From an uncultured Bacteroidia bacterium (GTDB lineage: Bacteria; Bacteroidota; Bacteroidia; Bacteroidales; ML635J-15), in the NCBI GenBank assembly GCA_902776565.1, contig CACYQN010000004.1:155563-219562 (forward strand): DNA of 64,000 bases, given 5' to 3'. The translations under genes and the position numbers were made by a program. The notes beneath the pieces were generated by a model, which was not told the DNA's origin, did no database searches, and saw only the letters and a list, made by a program, of their open reading frames with translations. This document shows, piece by piece, positions 10,067-19,900 of the stretch (its first letter is position 1; every line of letters begins with the position of its first letter).

Positions 10067-13000
10067 ATGATGAAAAGACTATTACTACTAGTCTCAATTT
10101 TAATGTTGAGCCTATTTGGGGTACTTAACGCCCAAACAATTAATCCTGGCTACATCGATGGTCATCTGTACTTCAAGTTCAACGATGACTACGATTTCAG
10201 AATCAAGGTGAACGAAAACACATCGATTGACTTCGACCAGATGCCAGCAGAATTTACAGAAATGTTTGAACGCTACGGAGTTACTCTCATCACAAGACCT
10301 CTGTACGCATTCAACGATCCCAAGCTGGAAAGAATCATCCGACTTGAATTTACAGATGCGCAGAACATCAGACTATTCATAAAGGAACTTGAAATGCTTG
10401 AGGATGTAGAGTATGCCGAAATGGTGCCATACTGTACAAGTAAAGTTACCTACAACGACCCCTACTACACATCCTCTACATATCAAGGGGTTATTCCAAT
10501 AAACTACAAGTGGCATCTCGAAATGATAAATGCACCGCAGGCATGGGGCATACAGCAAGGTTCATCATCAATAAAAGTTGCAATTGTGGACAATGCCGTT
10601 TGGGGAAATCATCCTGACCTTCAGATTGCCACCTCGAACCAGTGTTCTGTAGCAAATGGAACTGCCGTTCCTGGCAATTCGGCACCTCCGACATCTGTTT
10701 CACAATCGACACAATGCTCAGACTTGACCGGAAACAACTGTCCTGTTTACGACTGGTCGCACGGAACTCACTGCGCTGGCCTTGTAGGAGCAATCAACAA
10801 CAATGGCGTAGGCATAAGTTCTATAGGTGGTGGCGTCACCCTTATTGGTGTTCGTGCAGGAAATAATGATGGTGAAATGTACTACAATATTAACGGTGTC
10901 GCATGGGCTGTTAATAATGGAGCAAAGGTTGTAAGTATGTCGTATGGTAGCACACAGCAATCCACTTCAGAGCGCACAGCCTACCAATCATACTATGACA
11001 ATGGGGTTATACTTGTTGCAGCAGCAGGAAACGAAGGCGACTCAGACAATAGCATCAATTATCCTGCTGGTTATTCCACTGTAATAAGCGTTGCTTCGGT
11101 AAATAGCGACGGAAAGCTTTCCGACTTCTCACAGCACGGAACTGGCAGAGCAGATGTTGCAGCTCCAGGTGGATTTCAAATATATAATTATAGTGGCACT
11201 GATTATGACATAGTTAATATCTTAAGTACAACATATTGTAAATCACAATATTTGCGTCTTTATGGATATGAAAACCCAGTAGCTAGCGGACAATACTACG
11301 ACGGTATGCAGGGAACATCAATGGCTACACCTATCGTAGCTGGTCTTTGCGGACTTATGGCATCGGCATACCCCAACATCACACCTGCACAAGCTAAACA
11401 GTGCCTAATCTCAACTGGTACAGCATTGGCAAGCGGCTCAAATACAATCGACAACAATGTTTATGTAAACGCATACGCAGCAGTACAATGTGCTCAGTCG
11501 TATTCAAATTCATTGGTAGTAACTCCAACAAGCTTAACATTGCCAAGCACTGGCGGTAGTGAAACTGTTTCTGTTCGTGCAGGAACAGCTTCATCATCAT
11601 GGACAGCATCATCCAATCAATCGTGGCTGAGCATCTCTCCTGCAACAGGTAGCGGCAGCGGTGCAACAACCAATATGACTGTTACTGCAAATTCTGCCAA
11701 CGAAACTGGTTCGCCTCGTACTGCAACTGTTACCATAACACACGGTTCATCAACAGCAACCGTAACCGTAACACAAAGCGACAACAGCGACCAGTGTGTA
11801 ACAGCAAACGAGGAAATTATGGAAGACGATTCTTGTGGATATAGAGGTTGGTGCTCTAATTTATATGCGACTCACTTTACAAAATTCGCACAAAAAATAA
11901 ATGTAACAGGAAATTATACTCTTGACAAAATTACATTGTACGACATTTTGAACACTGCAACTTCAAATTCTGTAACCATAAAGGTATGGAGCGCAACTTC
12001 AGCAGGATTACCAGATTCAGAATTATATAGCCAGACAATAAGCATGTCAACATTAAATAATGCTCTTTCGCAAGGACAACTAATTGGTGGTGCTACATGT
12101 TATTATGGCAATTATGAACATAATCTTTCTTCTCCAATTACAGTTACAGGTCCATTTTTCGTAGGATGGGATGTAGCATCTGTTGGCGCTGCTGGCGATA
12201 ATGATGTAAACGAAATAATCCTATCAAGCACATCCAATGGATCCGTTATGACAAATTCATTATACACATATTATAGCAATGCTTGGAGATTAGTGTCATC
12301 AGTATTCCAGAATCCTCCAACAAATGTTGCTGCAGGATTCCTTCCTCACATTTGTCCTACCGATGAACAACCTAGTAGTCTTTCTGTTTCTCCTTCATCT
12401 CTCAGTTACACTGCTGCAGGCGAAAGCAAGACTGTTACCGTTACAAGCAATACATCGTGGACCGCAACCTCGTCGGCAAGCTGGCTGACAATAAGCCCAG
12501 CATCAGGTTCAAACAACGGAACAATAACTGCTGTTGCTGCAGCTAACACTTCATCATCACAGCGTACAGCTACTATCACAGTTTCGGGAAGTGGTATAAC
12601 TCGCACAATTTCTGTAACTCAGGCAGGTGTAAGCTACAACCTTACAGTTAATCCAACATCACTTAGCTACACTGCTAACGGTGAAACCAAAACTGTTACC
12701 GTTACAAGCAACACTTCGTGGACTGCAACATCATCAGCAAACTGGCTGACTGTTAGCCCAGCATCAGGTTCTAACAATGGCACAATCACCGCTGTTGCAG
12801 CTGCTAACACATCATCATCACAGCGTACAGCTACAATCACAGTTTCTGGAAGTGGTATAACTCGCACAATTTCTGTAACTCAGGCGGGTGTAAGCTACAA
12901 CCTTACAGTTAATCCAACATCACTCAGCTACACTGCTAACGGTGAAACCAAAACTGTTACCGTTACAAGCAACACATCGTGGACAGCAACTTCGTCGGCA

Positions 13001-13423
13001 AGCTGGTTGACAGTAAGTCCTGCTTCTGGTTCAAACAATGGCACAATCACCGCAGTTGCAGCAGCCAACACTTCAACTCAGCAGCGTACAGCCACCATTA
13101 CCGTTTCGGGTTCTGGCATCACACGCACAATAAACGTGACACAGGCAGGTGCTCCGACAGCAATCGACGAAGAAGTTGCAGAAGGCATCTCCGTTTATCC
13201 TAACCCGACAAGTGGAATGTTTACCGTTGGTTTAGGCTCAATTGAAGGCAAGGTTACCTGCCAGATTGTAAACGTTCGTGGTGCTGTCATCGAAACAAAG
13301 GACGTAAATGCAGCCGACGGTTCGGAAGTCATTTTCGATACCAATGTTGCTGCAGGAGTTTACTTTGTTAGAATCATATCTGGCGACAGCGTTTGGACTG
13401 AGCGTGTTGTAATAGAGAAATAG
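10067..13423 (+). CDS. Secreted S8 (subtilisin-like) serine peptidase with four BACON domains, T9SS substrate
   Basis: A 1118-residue protein. Signal peptide about 1-22, a propeptide to about 130, then a subtilase domain with the full triad: Asp175 (AIVDNAVWG), His232 (SHGTHCAGLVGA) and Ser418 (GTSMATPIVAGLCGL). One BACON domain follows (about 485-570), then a ~190-residue segment with the look of a secreted beta-sandwich, then three almost identical BACON domains (period 87 residues). The tail (YPNPTSGMFTVGL to the end) is a T9SS type A sorting domain, closely similar to that of the C10 peptidase upstream, which suggests the two genes exchanged or share a recent tail. It is likely a surface or extracellular protease. 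A terminator follows the gene. Confidence 0.94.
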   Translation: MMKRLLLLVSILMLSLFGVLNAQTINPGYIDGHLYFKFNDDYDFRIKVNENTSIDFDQMPAEFTEMFERYGVTLITRPLYAFNDPKLERIIRLEFTDAQNIRLFIKELEMLEDVEYAEMVPYCTSKVTYNDPYYTSSTYQGVIPINYKWHLEMINAPQAWGIQQGSSSIKVAIVDNAVWGNHPDLQIATSNQCSVANGTAVPGNSAPPTSVSQSTQCSDLTGNNCPVYDWSHGTHCAGLVGAINNNGVGISSIGGGVTLIGVRAGNNDGEMYYNINGVAWAVNNGAKVVSMSYGSTQQSTSERTAYQSYYDNGVILVAAAGNEGDSDNSINYPAGYSTVISVASVNSDGKLSDFSQHGTGRADVAAPGGFQIYNYSGTDYDIVNILSTTYCKSQYLRLYGYENPVASGQYYDGMQGTSMATPIVAGLCGLMASAYPNITPAQAKQCLISTGTALASGSNTIDNNVYVNAYAAVQCAQSYSNSLVVTPTSLTLPSTGGSETVSVRAGTASSSWTASSNQSWLSISPATGSGSGATTNMTVTANSANETGSPRTATVTITHGSSTATVTVTQSDNSDQCVTANEEIMEDDSCGYRGWCSNLYATHFTKFAQKINVTGNYTLDKITLYDILNTATSNSVTIKVWSATSAGLPDSELYSQTISMSTLNNALSQGQLIGGATCYYGNYEHNLSSPITVTGPFFVGWDVASVGAAGDNDVNEIILSSTSNGSVMTNSLYTYYSNAWRLVSSVFQNPPTNVAAGFLPHICPTDEQPSSLSVSPSSLSYTAAGESKTVTVTSNTSWTATSSASWLTISPASGSNNGTITAVAAANTSSSQRTATITVSGSGITRTISVTQAGVSYNLTVNPTSLSYTANGETKTVTVTSNTSWTATSSANWLTVSPASGSNNGTITAVAAANTSSSQRTATITVSGSGITRTISVTQAGVSYNLTVNPTSLSYTANGETKTVTVTSNTSWTATSSASWLTVSPASGSNNGTITAVAAANTSTQQRTATITVSGSGITRTINVTQAGAPTAIDEEVAEGISVYPNPTSGMFTVGLGSIEGKVTCQIVNVRGAVIETKDVNAADGSEVIFDTNVAAGVYFVRIISGDSVWTERVVIEK
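12379..13161 (+). repeat. Three tandem 261-bp BACON repeats
   Basis: Units start near 12379, 12640 and 12901 and are nearly the same in DNA and protein sequence (NTSWTATSSASWLT, then SPASGSNNGTITAVAAANTS). This is a recent in-frame amplification of one domain. Confidence 0.9.
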
Positions 13424-13445
13424 AGGGACGTAATAAAATGATAAA

Positions 13446-13469
13446 GAGGCGATTTTCGCCTCTTTTTTT
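13446..13469 (+). terminator. Intrinsic terminator of the S8 peptidase gene
   Basis: GAGGCGA, loop, TCGCCTC, then seven T, 22 bases after the stop codon. Confidence 0.92.
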
Positions 13470-13491
13470 GTTATATCGGGTTCATACAATG

Positions 13492-13522
13492 AAAAAAGAC
13501 ACCCAATCGGATGTCTTTTTTT
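13492..13522 (-). terminator. Intrinsic terminator of tRNA-Cys
   Basis: On the minus strand GACATCC pairs with GGGTGTC and a T-run follows. One U-G wobble forms only in the minus-strand transcript, where the plus strand has a C-A mismatch. This supports a minus-strand terminator for the tRNA. Confidence 0.8.
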
Positions 13523-13526
13523 GTTG

Positions 13527-13597
13527 AGGTACCTTGCAGAATCGAACTGCAGTACCCAGTTTTGCAGACTGGTGCCTCACCACTCGGCCAAGGTACC
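13527..13597 (-). tRNA. tRNA-Cys (anticodon GCA)
   Basis: A 71-nt cloverleaf on the minus strand: acceptor GGTACCT/AGGTACC with discriminator T, D arm around GGCCGAGTGGTGAGG, anticodon stem CCAGT/ACTGG with loop CTGCAAA (GCA), and T arm TGCAG/CTGCA around TTCGATT. CCA is not encoded. The short variable loop and length fit bacterial tRNA-Cys. A terminator follows directly. Confidence 0.95.
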
Positions 13598-13623
13598 TTA
13601 AGTGGGTGCAAAGGTAGTGCATT

Positions 13624-13812
13624 TTATTTACCCTGCAAAATTTTTTCCTTGTTTTTTAAAATTTTGGTCATACAATCCTCACAAAGGCAGTCGAAGTATT
13701 TGCCTCTCAGGTAGTTGGCAACATCTTCGGGAATGGTGATGCGTGTACACCAGCAGTTTTCACTCTGCGAACATTCGAATGTCTTGTTGCATTCGGGACA
13801 AGTTTTCTGCAT
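13624..13812 (-). CDS. Small cysteine-rich CWC-type protein
   Basis: A 62-residue protein with eight cysteines: CPECNKTFEC, then ENCWC, then the C-terminal CLCEDCMTKIL. The CPxCg and CWC motifs match the cysteine-rich CWC family, small presumed zinc-binding proteins of unknown function. The gene lies between tRNA-Cys and a ferredoxin gene, all on the minus strand. A copy of the 70-bp hairpin repeat occupies the leader region just upstream (13840-13913). The start is the ATG at 13812. Confidence 0.8.
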   Translation of the reverse strand: MQKTCPECNKTFECSQSENCWCTRITIPEDVANYLRGKYFDCLCEDCMTKILKNKEKILQGK

Positions 13813-13839
13813 AAAAATTTAGTTTAATATTATTCTTTA

Positions 13840-13913
13840 GGAGATTCCGCATAGTCGAACATTACAACGCTCTCCGTTTCGTATCGCGTGTATGTTCTGA
13901 CTTGTGGAATGAC
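13840..13913 (+). repeat. 70-bp hairpin repeat, copy 1
   Basis: It starts GGAGATTCCGCA and ends TGTGGAATGAC. The arms ATTCCGCA-AGTC-GAACAT and ATGTTC-GACT-TGTGGAAT pair with small bulges, and the inner ACGC/GCGT also pairs. It closely matches, in inverted orientation, the copy at 32996-33065. Confidence 0.8.
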
Positions 13914-13922
13914 CAGTGGATT

Positions 13923-13953
13923 CAAAAAAATAGGTTGCCAATCGGCAACCTAT
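13923..13953 (-). terminator. Intrinsic terminator of the ferredoxin gene
   Basis: On the minus strand ATAGGTTGCC, loop GATT, GGCAACCTAT, then seven T. Confidence 0.9.
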
Positions 13954-13974
13954 CAATCTCTTTTCAGACTGCTA

Positions 13975-14142
13975 TTATTCCTCTGAAATTGCGCCTGTTG
14001 GGCATGCACCTGCACAAGTACCGCAAGAGATGCATTCGTTTGCGTCGATTACATAAGGAGTTCCTTCTTTGATAGCGCCTACTGGGCATTCGCCAGCGCA
14101 AGTACCGCAAGATACGCAGTCGTTACTGATTTTATAAGCCAT
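13975..14142 (-). CDS. 2[4Fe-4S] ferredoxin
   Basis: A 55-residue protein, too short for most gene callers' length cut-offs. It has two classic four-cysteine cluster motifs, CVSCGTCAGECPVGAI and CISCGTCAGACPTGAI, arranged as in clostridial-type 8Fe ferredoxins. It carries low-potential electrons in anaerobic metabolism. It is monocistronic: its own promoter lies at 14187-14219 and its own terminator at 13923-13953. The start is the ATG at 14142 (MAYKISNDC). Confidence 0.97.
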   Translation of the reverse strand: MAYKISNDCVSCGTCAGECPVGAIKEGTPYVIDANECISCGTCAGACPTGAISEE

Positions 14143-14186
14143 TTCTTTAAAATTTAAATATTAATTAATACTGAAAATTTCGCTGG

Positions 14187-14219
14187 CAAAGGTAGTTATT
14201 TTTTTTCATCCGCGACAAA
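14187..14219 (-). promoter_or_regulatory. Promoter of the ferredoxin gene
   Basis: On the minus strand TTTG (14219-14216), a 21-base spacer and TACCTTTG (14194-14187), a full match to the Bacteroidetes -33/-7 consensus. Confidence 0.8.
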
Positions 14220-14268
14220 ACATTTTCGCATATTATTCGTTATGGTTTTTGGATTCGGTTTTATGTTG

Positions 14269-14276
14269 TAATTTTG
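14269..14276 (+). promoter_or_regulatory. -7 promoter element of the flippase gene
   Basis: TAATTTTG. The ATG at 14292 is only about 10 bases beyond the expected transcript start. An upstream in-frame TTG at 14274 lies inside this element and is not a usable start. Confidence 0.65.
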
Positions 14277-14291
14277 CGCTCCATTACAAGG

Positions 14292-15752
14292 ATGAAGAGA
14301 AATTTTGTAATAAACTTATGCTTCCTTCTCTTCCTCAATATCTTGGTAAAACCTTTCTGGATATTCGGGGTTGAGCGTTCGGTGCAGAACATTGTCGGCG
14401 CCGAGGAGTTCGGCATATATTTTTCACTGCTCAACTTCTCGCTGTTGCTCAACATCATCCTCGACATGGGCATTACAAACTTTAATAACCGCAACATTGC
14501 CCAGAACCGCAACCTGCTCGACAAAAGTCTTTCCAACCTGTTGGCACTCAGACTTGTACTGGCTGTGGTTTACATAGCAATATCGTTGATTATAGCTCTC
14601 TGTCTCGGCTACGAACTGCGCCAGATGAAAATACTTGGCATATTGGTTGTCAACCAGTTCCTGCAGTCGATGACGCTCTACCTGCGCTCCAATGTAAGCG
14701 GTATGCAGATGTTCAAGACCGACAGCATGCTCTCTGTGCTCGACCGTCTGCTGATGATAATTTTCTGTAGCATACTGGTCTGGGGACATGTTACCGACAC
14801 ACCTATAAAAATAGAATGGTTCGTTCTTACACAGACGGCCGCATATTTCATCACTGCTCTTGTGGCATTCCTTATCGTCTTCAGCAAGACAAAACACTTC
14901 CGCCTCAACTTCCAGATGAAATATTTCATCGCTTTCATAAAGCAGAGTTTCCCGTATGCGTTGCTCATCCTTCTTATGGCGTTCTACAACCGCATCGATT
15001 CAGTTATGCTCGAGCGAATGCTTCCCGACGGCAAGGAACAGGCAGGAATCTACGCACAGGCGTTCCGAATCTTGGAAGCCGCTTCGATGTTCGCCTACCT
15101 ATTCTCGGTGTTGCTGCTGCCGATGTTTGCACGCATGATAAAGCAGAAGCAGAATGTTGAAGGTCTATGCAAGACGGCTTTTGTGCTGATTTTTGTGCCG
15201 GCTATCGCCCTTATGAGCGTCTGCCTTTTCTTCAACCGCGAAATTATGGGACTTATGTACTTCGAGCATATCGAGACTAGTTCCATTGTGCTTGCAATAC
15301 TTATGGTAGGCTTCGTCGGAATCTGCATAACCTACATTTTTGGCACTCTGCTGACCTCAAACGGCAGTCTTAAGTATTTGAACATTATGGCAGCCTGCGG
15401 AATGGTACTAAATATTGTACTGAATTTCATTCTTATACCGCATTACGGCGTAATCGGTGCGGCAATTTCGAGTATGGTCACACAGCTTGCAACCGGACTT
15501 TGCCAGTACATCATAGCATTCCGCCTTTTCAAGTTCAATTTCAACTTGAAGTTTACTATTGTAACGACGCTCTTTGTAATAATATCAGTTACAGTTAGTT
15601 ATTTTGCAACAATGATTGACTACAACCGTTGGGTTGTGGTGTGCGGTGTTGCTGTGGTTTGCGTACTTGTGGCTGTTGCACTTCGCGTTCTCGACCTGCG
15701 TTCGGCATTGGGTATGTTAAAGGAAAGTCTGGCAAAAAAGAGAGAGCAGTAG
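14292..15752 (+). CDS. Polysaccharide flippase (MOP superfamily, Wzx-like)
   Basis: A 486-residue polytopic membrane protein with about 12-14 hydrophobic segments and the pattern of the MOP/Wzx flippases (early GAEEFGIYFSLLNFS, mid SFPYALLILLMAFYNRIDSVML). Such proteins move lipid-linked glycan units across the inner membrane. The start is the ATG at 14292, just after the promoter. It converges with a glycosyltransferase gene whose stop codon lies 3 bases away. The actual substrate is unknown because there is no complete glycan locus around it. Confidence 0.85.
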   Translation: MKRNFVINLCFLLFLNILVKPFWIFGVERSVQNIVGAEEFGIYFSLLNFSLLLNIILDMGITNFNNRNIAQNRNLLDKSLSNLLALRLVLAVVYIAISLIIALCLGYELRQMKILGILVVNQFLQSMTLYLRSNVSGMQMFKTDSMLSVLDRLLMIIFCSILVWGHVTDTPIKIEWFVLTQTAAYFITALVAFLIVFSKTKHFRLNFQMKYFIAFIKQSFPYALLILLMAFYNRIDSVMLERMLPDGKEQAGIYAQAFRILEAASMFAYLFSVLLLPMFARMIKQKQNVEGLCKTAFVLIFVPAIALMSVCLFFNREIMGLMYFEHIETSSIVLAILMVGFVGICITYIFGTLLTSNGSLKYLNIMAACGMVLNIVLNFILIPHYGVIGAAISSMVTQLATGLCQYIIAFRLFKFNFNLKFTIVTTLFVIISVTVSYFATMIDYNRWVVVCGVAVVCVLVAVALRVLDLRSALGMLKESLAKKREQ

Positions 15753-15755
15753 AAA

Positions 15756-16781
15756 TTACTTTCCAAATATCTCCACCGAAGTTTTCTTTTTGCCCATAAA
15801 GTGTTTGAAAACAATACTTCCGCAGTACATTCCGGTGATTTCCGATGAGGCTTTGCGCGTTACAGCTAACCTTTTCTGCTTCATTTTGCGCTTGTTCTTC
15901 AGAAATGCTCCGTAGGCACGGAAAACGGCATGGCATTCCTTGAAGTTGCCTTGGAAAATCATTCTAACTGCAGCGACAACATCGAGGAAGAAGCGCACAA
16001 AGAGCACCCAGCCGATTTCGTTGTCGGGCAGGTTTTTTACAATAAGGTAAAGGTTGTTGCGGAAGTTTAGGAAGGTCTTGAACGGATTTGATTTTGGCAA
16101 TGCGCCACCGCCGACATGATATATTTCCGATTTAGGTTCGCACACAACACGGTAGCCCGAATTTTGCACCCTCCAGCAAAGGTCAATTTCCTCCTGATGG
16201 GCAAAGAAATCATCATCGAAACCGCCAACCTCAAAGAACAACTTGGCGCGTATGAACAATGCCGCACCGCTTATCCAAAGGCAGTCCTCGCGGGTGTCGT
16301 GCTGACCATTGTCGGTTTCAAGGCACTCAAACAATCTTCCTCGGCAAAAAGGATAGCCATACTTGTCGATGTAACCCCCAGCGGCACCAGCATATTCAAA
16401 CTTATCGCGGTTGTTGTAGTCGATGAGCTTTGGTCCGCACACGCCTATGGTGGGGTCGCTGTCCATAAGTTCCACAAGCGGCGCAATCCAGTCCTTGCCG
16501 ACTTCGACATCGGAATTGAGCAACATAAAGTATTCGGCTTCAATTTCTTTCAATCCTCGATTGTAACCGCCAGCAAAACCATAATTCTTGTCGAGTTTTA
16601 CAAGTTGTATCTGCGAAAAGTTTTCCGAAAGGAATTGTAGCGAGCCGTCGGTAGAACCGTTGTCGATAATGCAGATGCGGGCAAGGTCGGGATTGGTGTT
16701 CTCGACAAGCGTATGCAGAAACTGACGGAGAAATTTTTCACCGTTCCAGTTGAGTATTACGATTGCTGTACGAGCCGACAT
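15756..16781 (-). CDS. Family 2 glycosyltransferase
   Basis: A 341-residue GT-A fold enzyme. It opens AIVILNWNGEKFL, with IIDNGSTDGS and the metal-binding LNSDVEV motif near residue 90, as in rhamnosyltransferase-like GT2 proteins. SGAALFIRAKLF and the ED-like FFAHQEEIDLCWR follow. The C-terminal part has a hydrophobic stretch and a basic tail. It is likely to add a sugar in surface glycan synthesis, perhaps with the convergent flippase. The donor sugar cannot be predicted. A TATCTTTG promoter lies 23 bases upstream. Confidence 0.88.
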   Translation of the reverse strand: MSARTAIVILNWNGEKFLRQFLHTLVENTNPDLARICIIDNGSTDGSLQFLSENFSQIQLVKLDKNYGFAGGYNRGLKEIEAEYFMLLNSDVEVGKDWIAPLVELMDSDPTIGVCGPKLIDYNNRDKFEYAGAAGGYIDKYGYPFCRGRLFECLETDNGQHDTREDCLWISGAALFIRAKLFFEVGGFDDDFFAHQEEIDLCWRVQNSGYRVVCEPKSEIYHVGGGALPKSNPFKTFLNFRNNLYLIVKNLPDNEIGWVLFVRFFLDVVAAVRMIFQGNFKECHAVFRAYGAFLKNKRKMKQKRLAVTRKASSEITGMYCGSIVFKHFMGKKKTSVEIFGK

Positions 16782-16803
16782 CTATCATTAAAATCAAAGC
16801 GCA

Positions 16804-16811
16804 AAGATAAT
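16804..16811 (-). promoter_or_regulatory. -7 promoter element of the glycosyltransferase gene
   Basis: TATCTTTG on the minus strand. The predicted leader is about 18 bases. Confidence 0.6.
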
Positions 16812-16859
16812 AAATCTATCGGATTGTCACAGATACTTTATAATCCGACTTTATTTTAG

Positions 16860-16890
16860 TTTGCCAATTTAATCTAAATCCTTAATTTTG
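16860..16890 (+). promoter_or_regulatory. Promoter of the TPR-CHAT gene
   Basis: TTTG (16860-16863), a 19-base spacer and TAATTTTG (16883-16890), a perfect -33/-7 consensus. The leader is only about 12 bases. Confidence 0.8.
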
Positions 16891-16907
16891 CGGACACATA
16901 GAATTAT

Positions 16908-19900
16908 ATGGAAAAACTATTTCTTTCACTTGCAATCATATTTTTATCACTAGGAAACCTTGTGGCACAGAACATAGATTCTCTATATAAGGTAGGGGTA
17001 AAATACTATAACTCAGGAGATTATAAATCAGCATTACCTGTTTTCAAAGAGGTGGCGGAACTTAAAAGGCAGCAAGTTGGCGAAACGCATCGCGACTATG
17101 CTGTGGCATTGTACAATGTAGGCACCATATACAAGGAAATGGGCGACAACAAGAATTGCCTTGAATATTATCTGCTGGCAACCGAAACCTACAGGCTTGT
17201 TCTCGGCGAAAAGGACTATTCATACGCTTTGTCGCTTAACAATACTGGTGCCGTATATAACGACCTCGGCGACAATGAAAACGCCCTGAAATTCTATAAG
17301 AAGGCTGCCGAAATCCAAAAGGAAATTATTGGTGAAAGCCATCCCGACTATGCTACTTCGCTCAGCAATATAGGCTATACATATAGTTTACAGGGAAGAT
17401 ACAAGGAATCGTTGGAATATTTCATAAGGGCAAACGAAATTTTCAAGAGTTCGGCGGGAGAGAATAGCCCTACATACGCACTGTCGCTCAATAACTTAGG
17501 TTCGGCATACGAATATGTTGGCGATTATCAGCAGGCTACCGAATGCTATATGCAGGCTTATAGGATTATTGCGAGCATAGGTGGCGAAAACAATCCCGAT
17601 TTGGCATTCTCGTACAACAACATAGGTTCGCTGCTCGCAAAGATGGGCGAATACAACGAGGCACTGAATTATTACACAAAGGCTTTGGATTTGCAGGAGA
17701 AAACAATAGGTAATGATAGCCAGCAGTATGCAATATCGCTCAGCAACATAGGGTTTGCCTACAGCAATATGGACGATTACGAGAATGCGTTGAAATATTT
17801 CAATCGGTCGTTGGAAACTACAAAAGCTGTTTTGGGTGAGGATAACACCTCTTATGCCGTCACACTCAACAATATAGGCTCGGTTTATTCAAAGTCTGGC
17901 GACTATAATAAGGCTCTGGAGTACTATTTACAGGCAAAGGAAATCATAGAAAGGACAAGTGGCAAGTACGGTCACGACTATGCAACTACGCTCAACAATA
18001 TCGGCGAACTTTACAAGTTTCTCGGTGACTATGGAACCGCTTTGCAATACTACTGCGAGGCATTGGAGATAAAGGAGCAGATTTATGGCAACCAACATCC
18101 CGAATATGCAACTACGGTAAAAAGCATTGCCGATGTCTTCTACATTTTCGGTGACTATAATTCTGCATTGAACAATTATACATACGCTTTGGTAATCAGA
18201 GGTGTTGCTCTCGGAACCGACACTCCTGCATACGCCGAATCGCTTTTAGACATCGGTAAGGTTTATGATGAACTTGGTGACTATGGAATTGCACTTGAAT
18301 TTTATAGGTCGGCAGCCGAAATACAAATGGAGAACCTTGGCAAAAAGCATAGCAGTTATGCGTTGACACTCAATAGGATGGGCATTGCGGCTTGCAACAT
18401 TGGCGACTACGAGAAAGCATTGAAGTATTTGCGTGAAGCATTGGATATACAAAAGCTTGTGATTGGCGAGAATCATGCCGACTATGCTTCTACACTTAAT
18501 AGTATCGGATTGGTTTACAGCGAACTAGGTGACAATGAAACCGCTCTGAAATATTACTTGCGTATTGCAGAAATCAAAAAATCGGTTTTTGGCGAGGAAC
18601 ATCTTGATTATGCGACTGCACTCAACAACATCGGAAGTGCGTATGCCAAGCTTAACGATAACGGAAATGCTCTGAAATACTTCATTCAGGCTGCTGGAAT
18701 ACAAAAGTCGTTGCTTGGCGAAAAAAGTCTTGACTATACCATTTCCCTCAACAATATTGGCTTCGCCTACAGCGGATTGGGCGAAAACGAGAAGGCTAAG
18801 GAATCATACTCAGCTGCAGCCGAAATATGTCTGAAGATGTTTGACGAAAAGCATCCGCAGTATGCCACTTCACTGAACAATCTAAGTCTTGCATATATGG
18901 ATGGTGGTGACAAGGAGAAGGCTCTTGACTTCTGCCGTAAGGCTTTAGGAATTAGGGAGGATATATTTGGGAAGAATCATCCATCGTATAGTGCTTCGCT
19001 TTACAATATGGCTGGAATTTACAATCATTTCGGCGACTATGCCGAGGCACTTGGCTTTTACAAGCAGGCGTCCAAATTGCAGAAGTCGAACATTGTCAGG
19101 AACTTTTCGTTTATGACGGCTCACGAACGTGAAACTTTCTGGAATACTAATTCAGAATATTGTCGCAAGCAACTCAATGTAGCCTATCGGTTGCCGTCCG
19201 ACACTGCTGCGTCAAGGCTTTCGTACGATACCGAGCTTATTACCAAGGGCTTGCTGTTGACTTCCGAAATTGAGTTTAACAGGCTCATTGCCGAAAGTGG
19301 TGATTCTGCCCTTGTTTCCGAATTCGACAATATGCGAAAACTGAGCCTTATGCTCAACATTGAACTTGAAAAGCCTGTTCTGGAGCGAATTGTCAACTGC
19401 GATTCGCTGAATGACGAAATCCAAAAGGCGGAAAGGCATCTTGTAGAAAAGTGCAAGCCCTACGGCGATTTTACACGTTATGTCGCTATTGGATGGAAAG
19501 ATGTCCGCAATGCCTTGAAAGGCAACGATGTAGCAATAGAATTTACAAGCTACAAAATATGTCCAGATTCAATAATGTATGCCGCCATTGTTCTTGCTAA
19601 GAATATGGAATCGCCTGTGTTTGTTCCTCTTTTCGAGCAAAAGGAGATGAACCGTCTTTTGCGCGGTGTTGCTCCAAAGGAAGTTACGCAGGACGAAAAC
19701 GAGCGTGGTGCTACTTCTGTTTCGGCCAAAAGGCTGGGAATTTATGAATCTACAGGACTATACGACTTGCTATGGAAGCCTTTGGAAAGATACTTCCCCG
19801 AAAATCCGCGAATCTATTTTGCACCATCGGGAATGCTACACAAGATTGCAGTTGAATACGCACCTATCGACCACAGGAAGACTATCTCGGACAAGTATGA

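Noticed and set aside
14274..14291. An upstream TTG start of the flippase gene
   Set aside because: The TTG is part of the -7 promoter box, so it would not be in the transcript.
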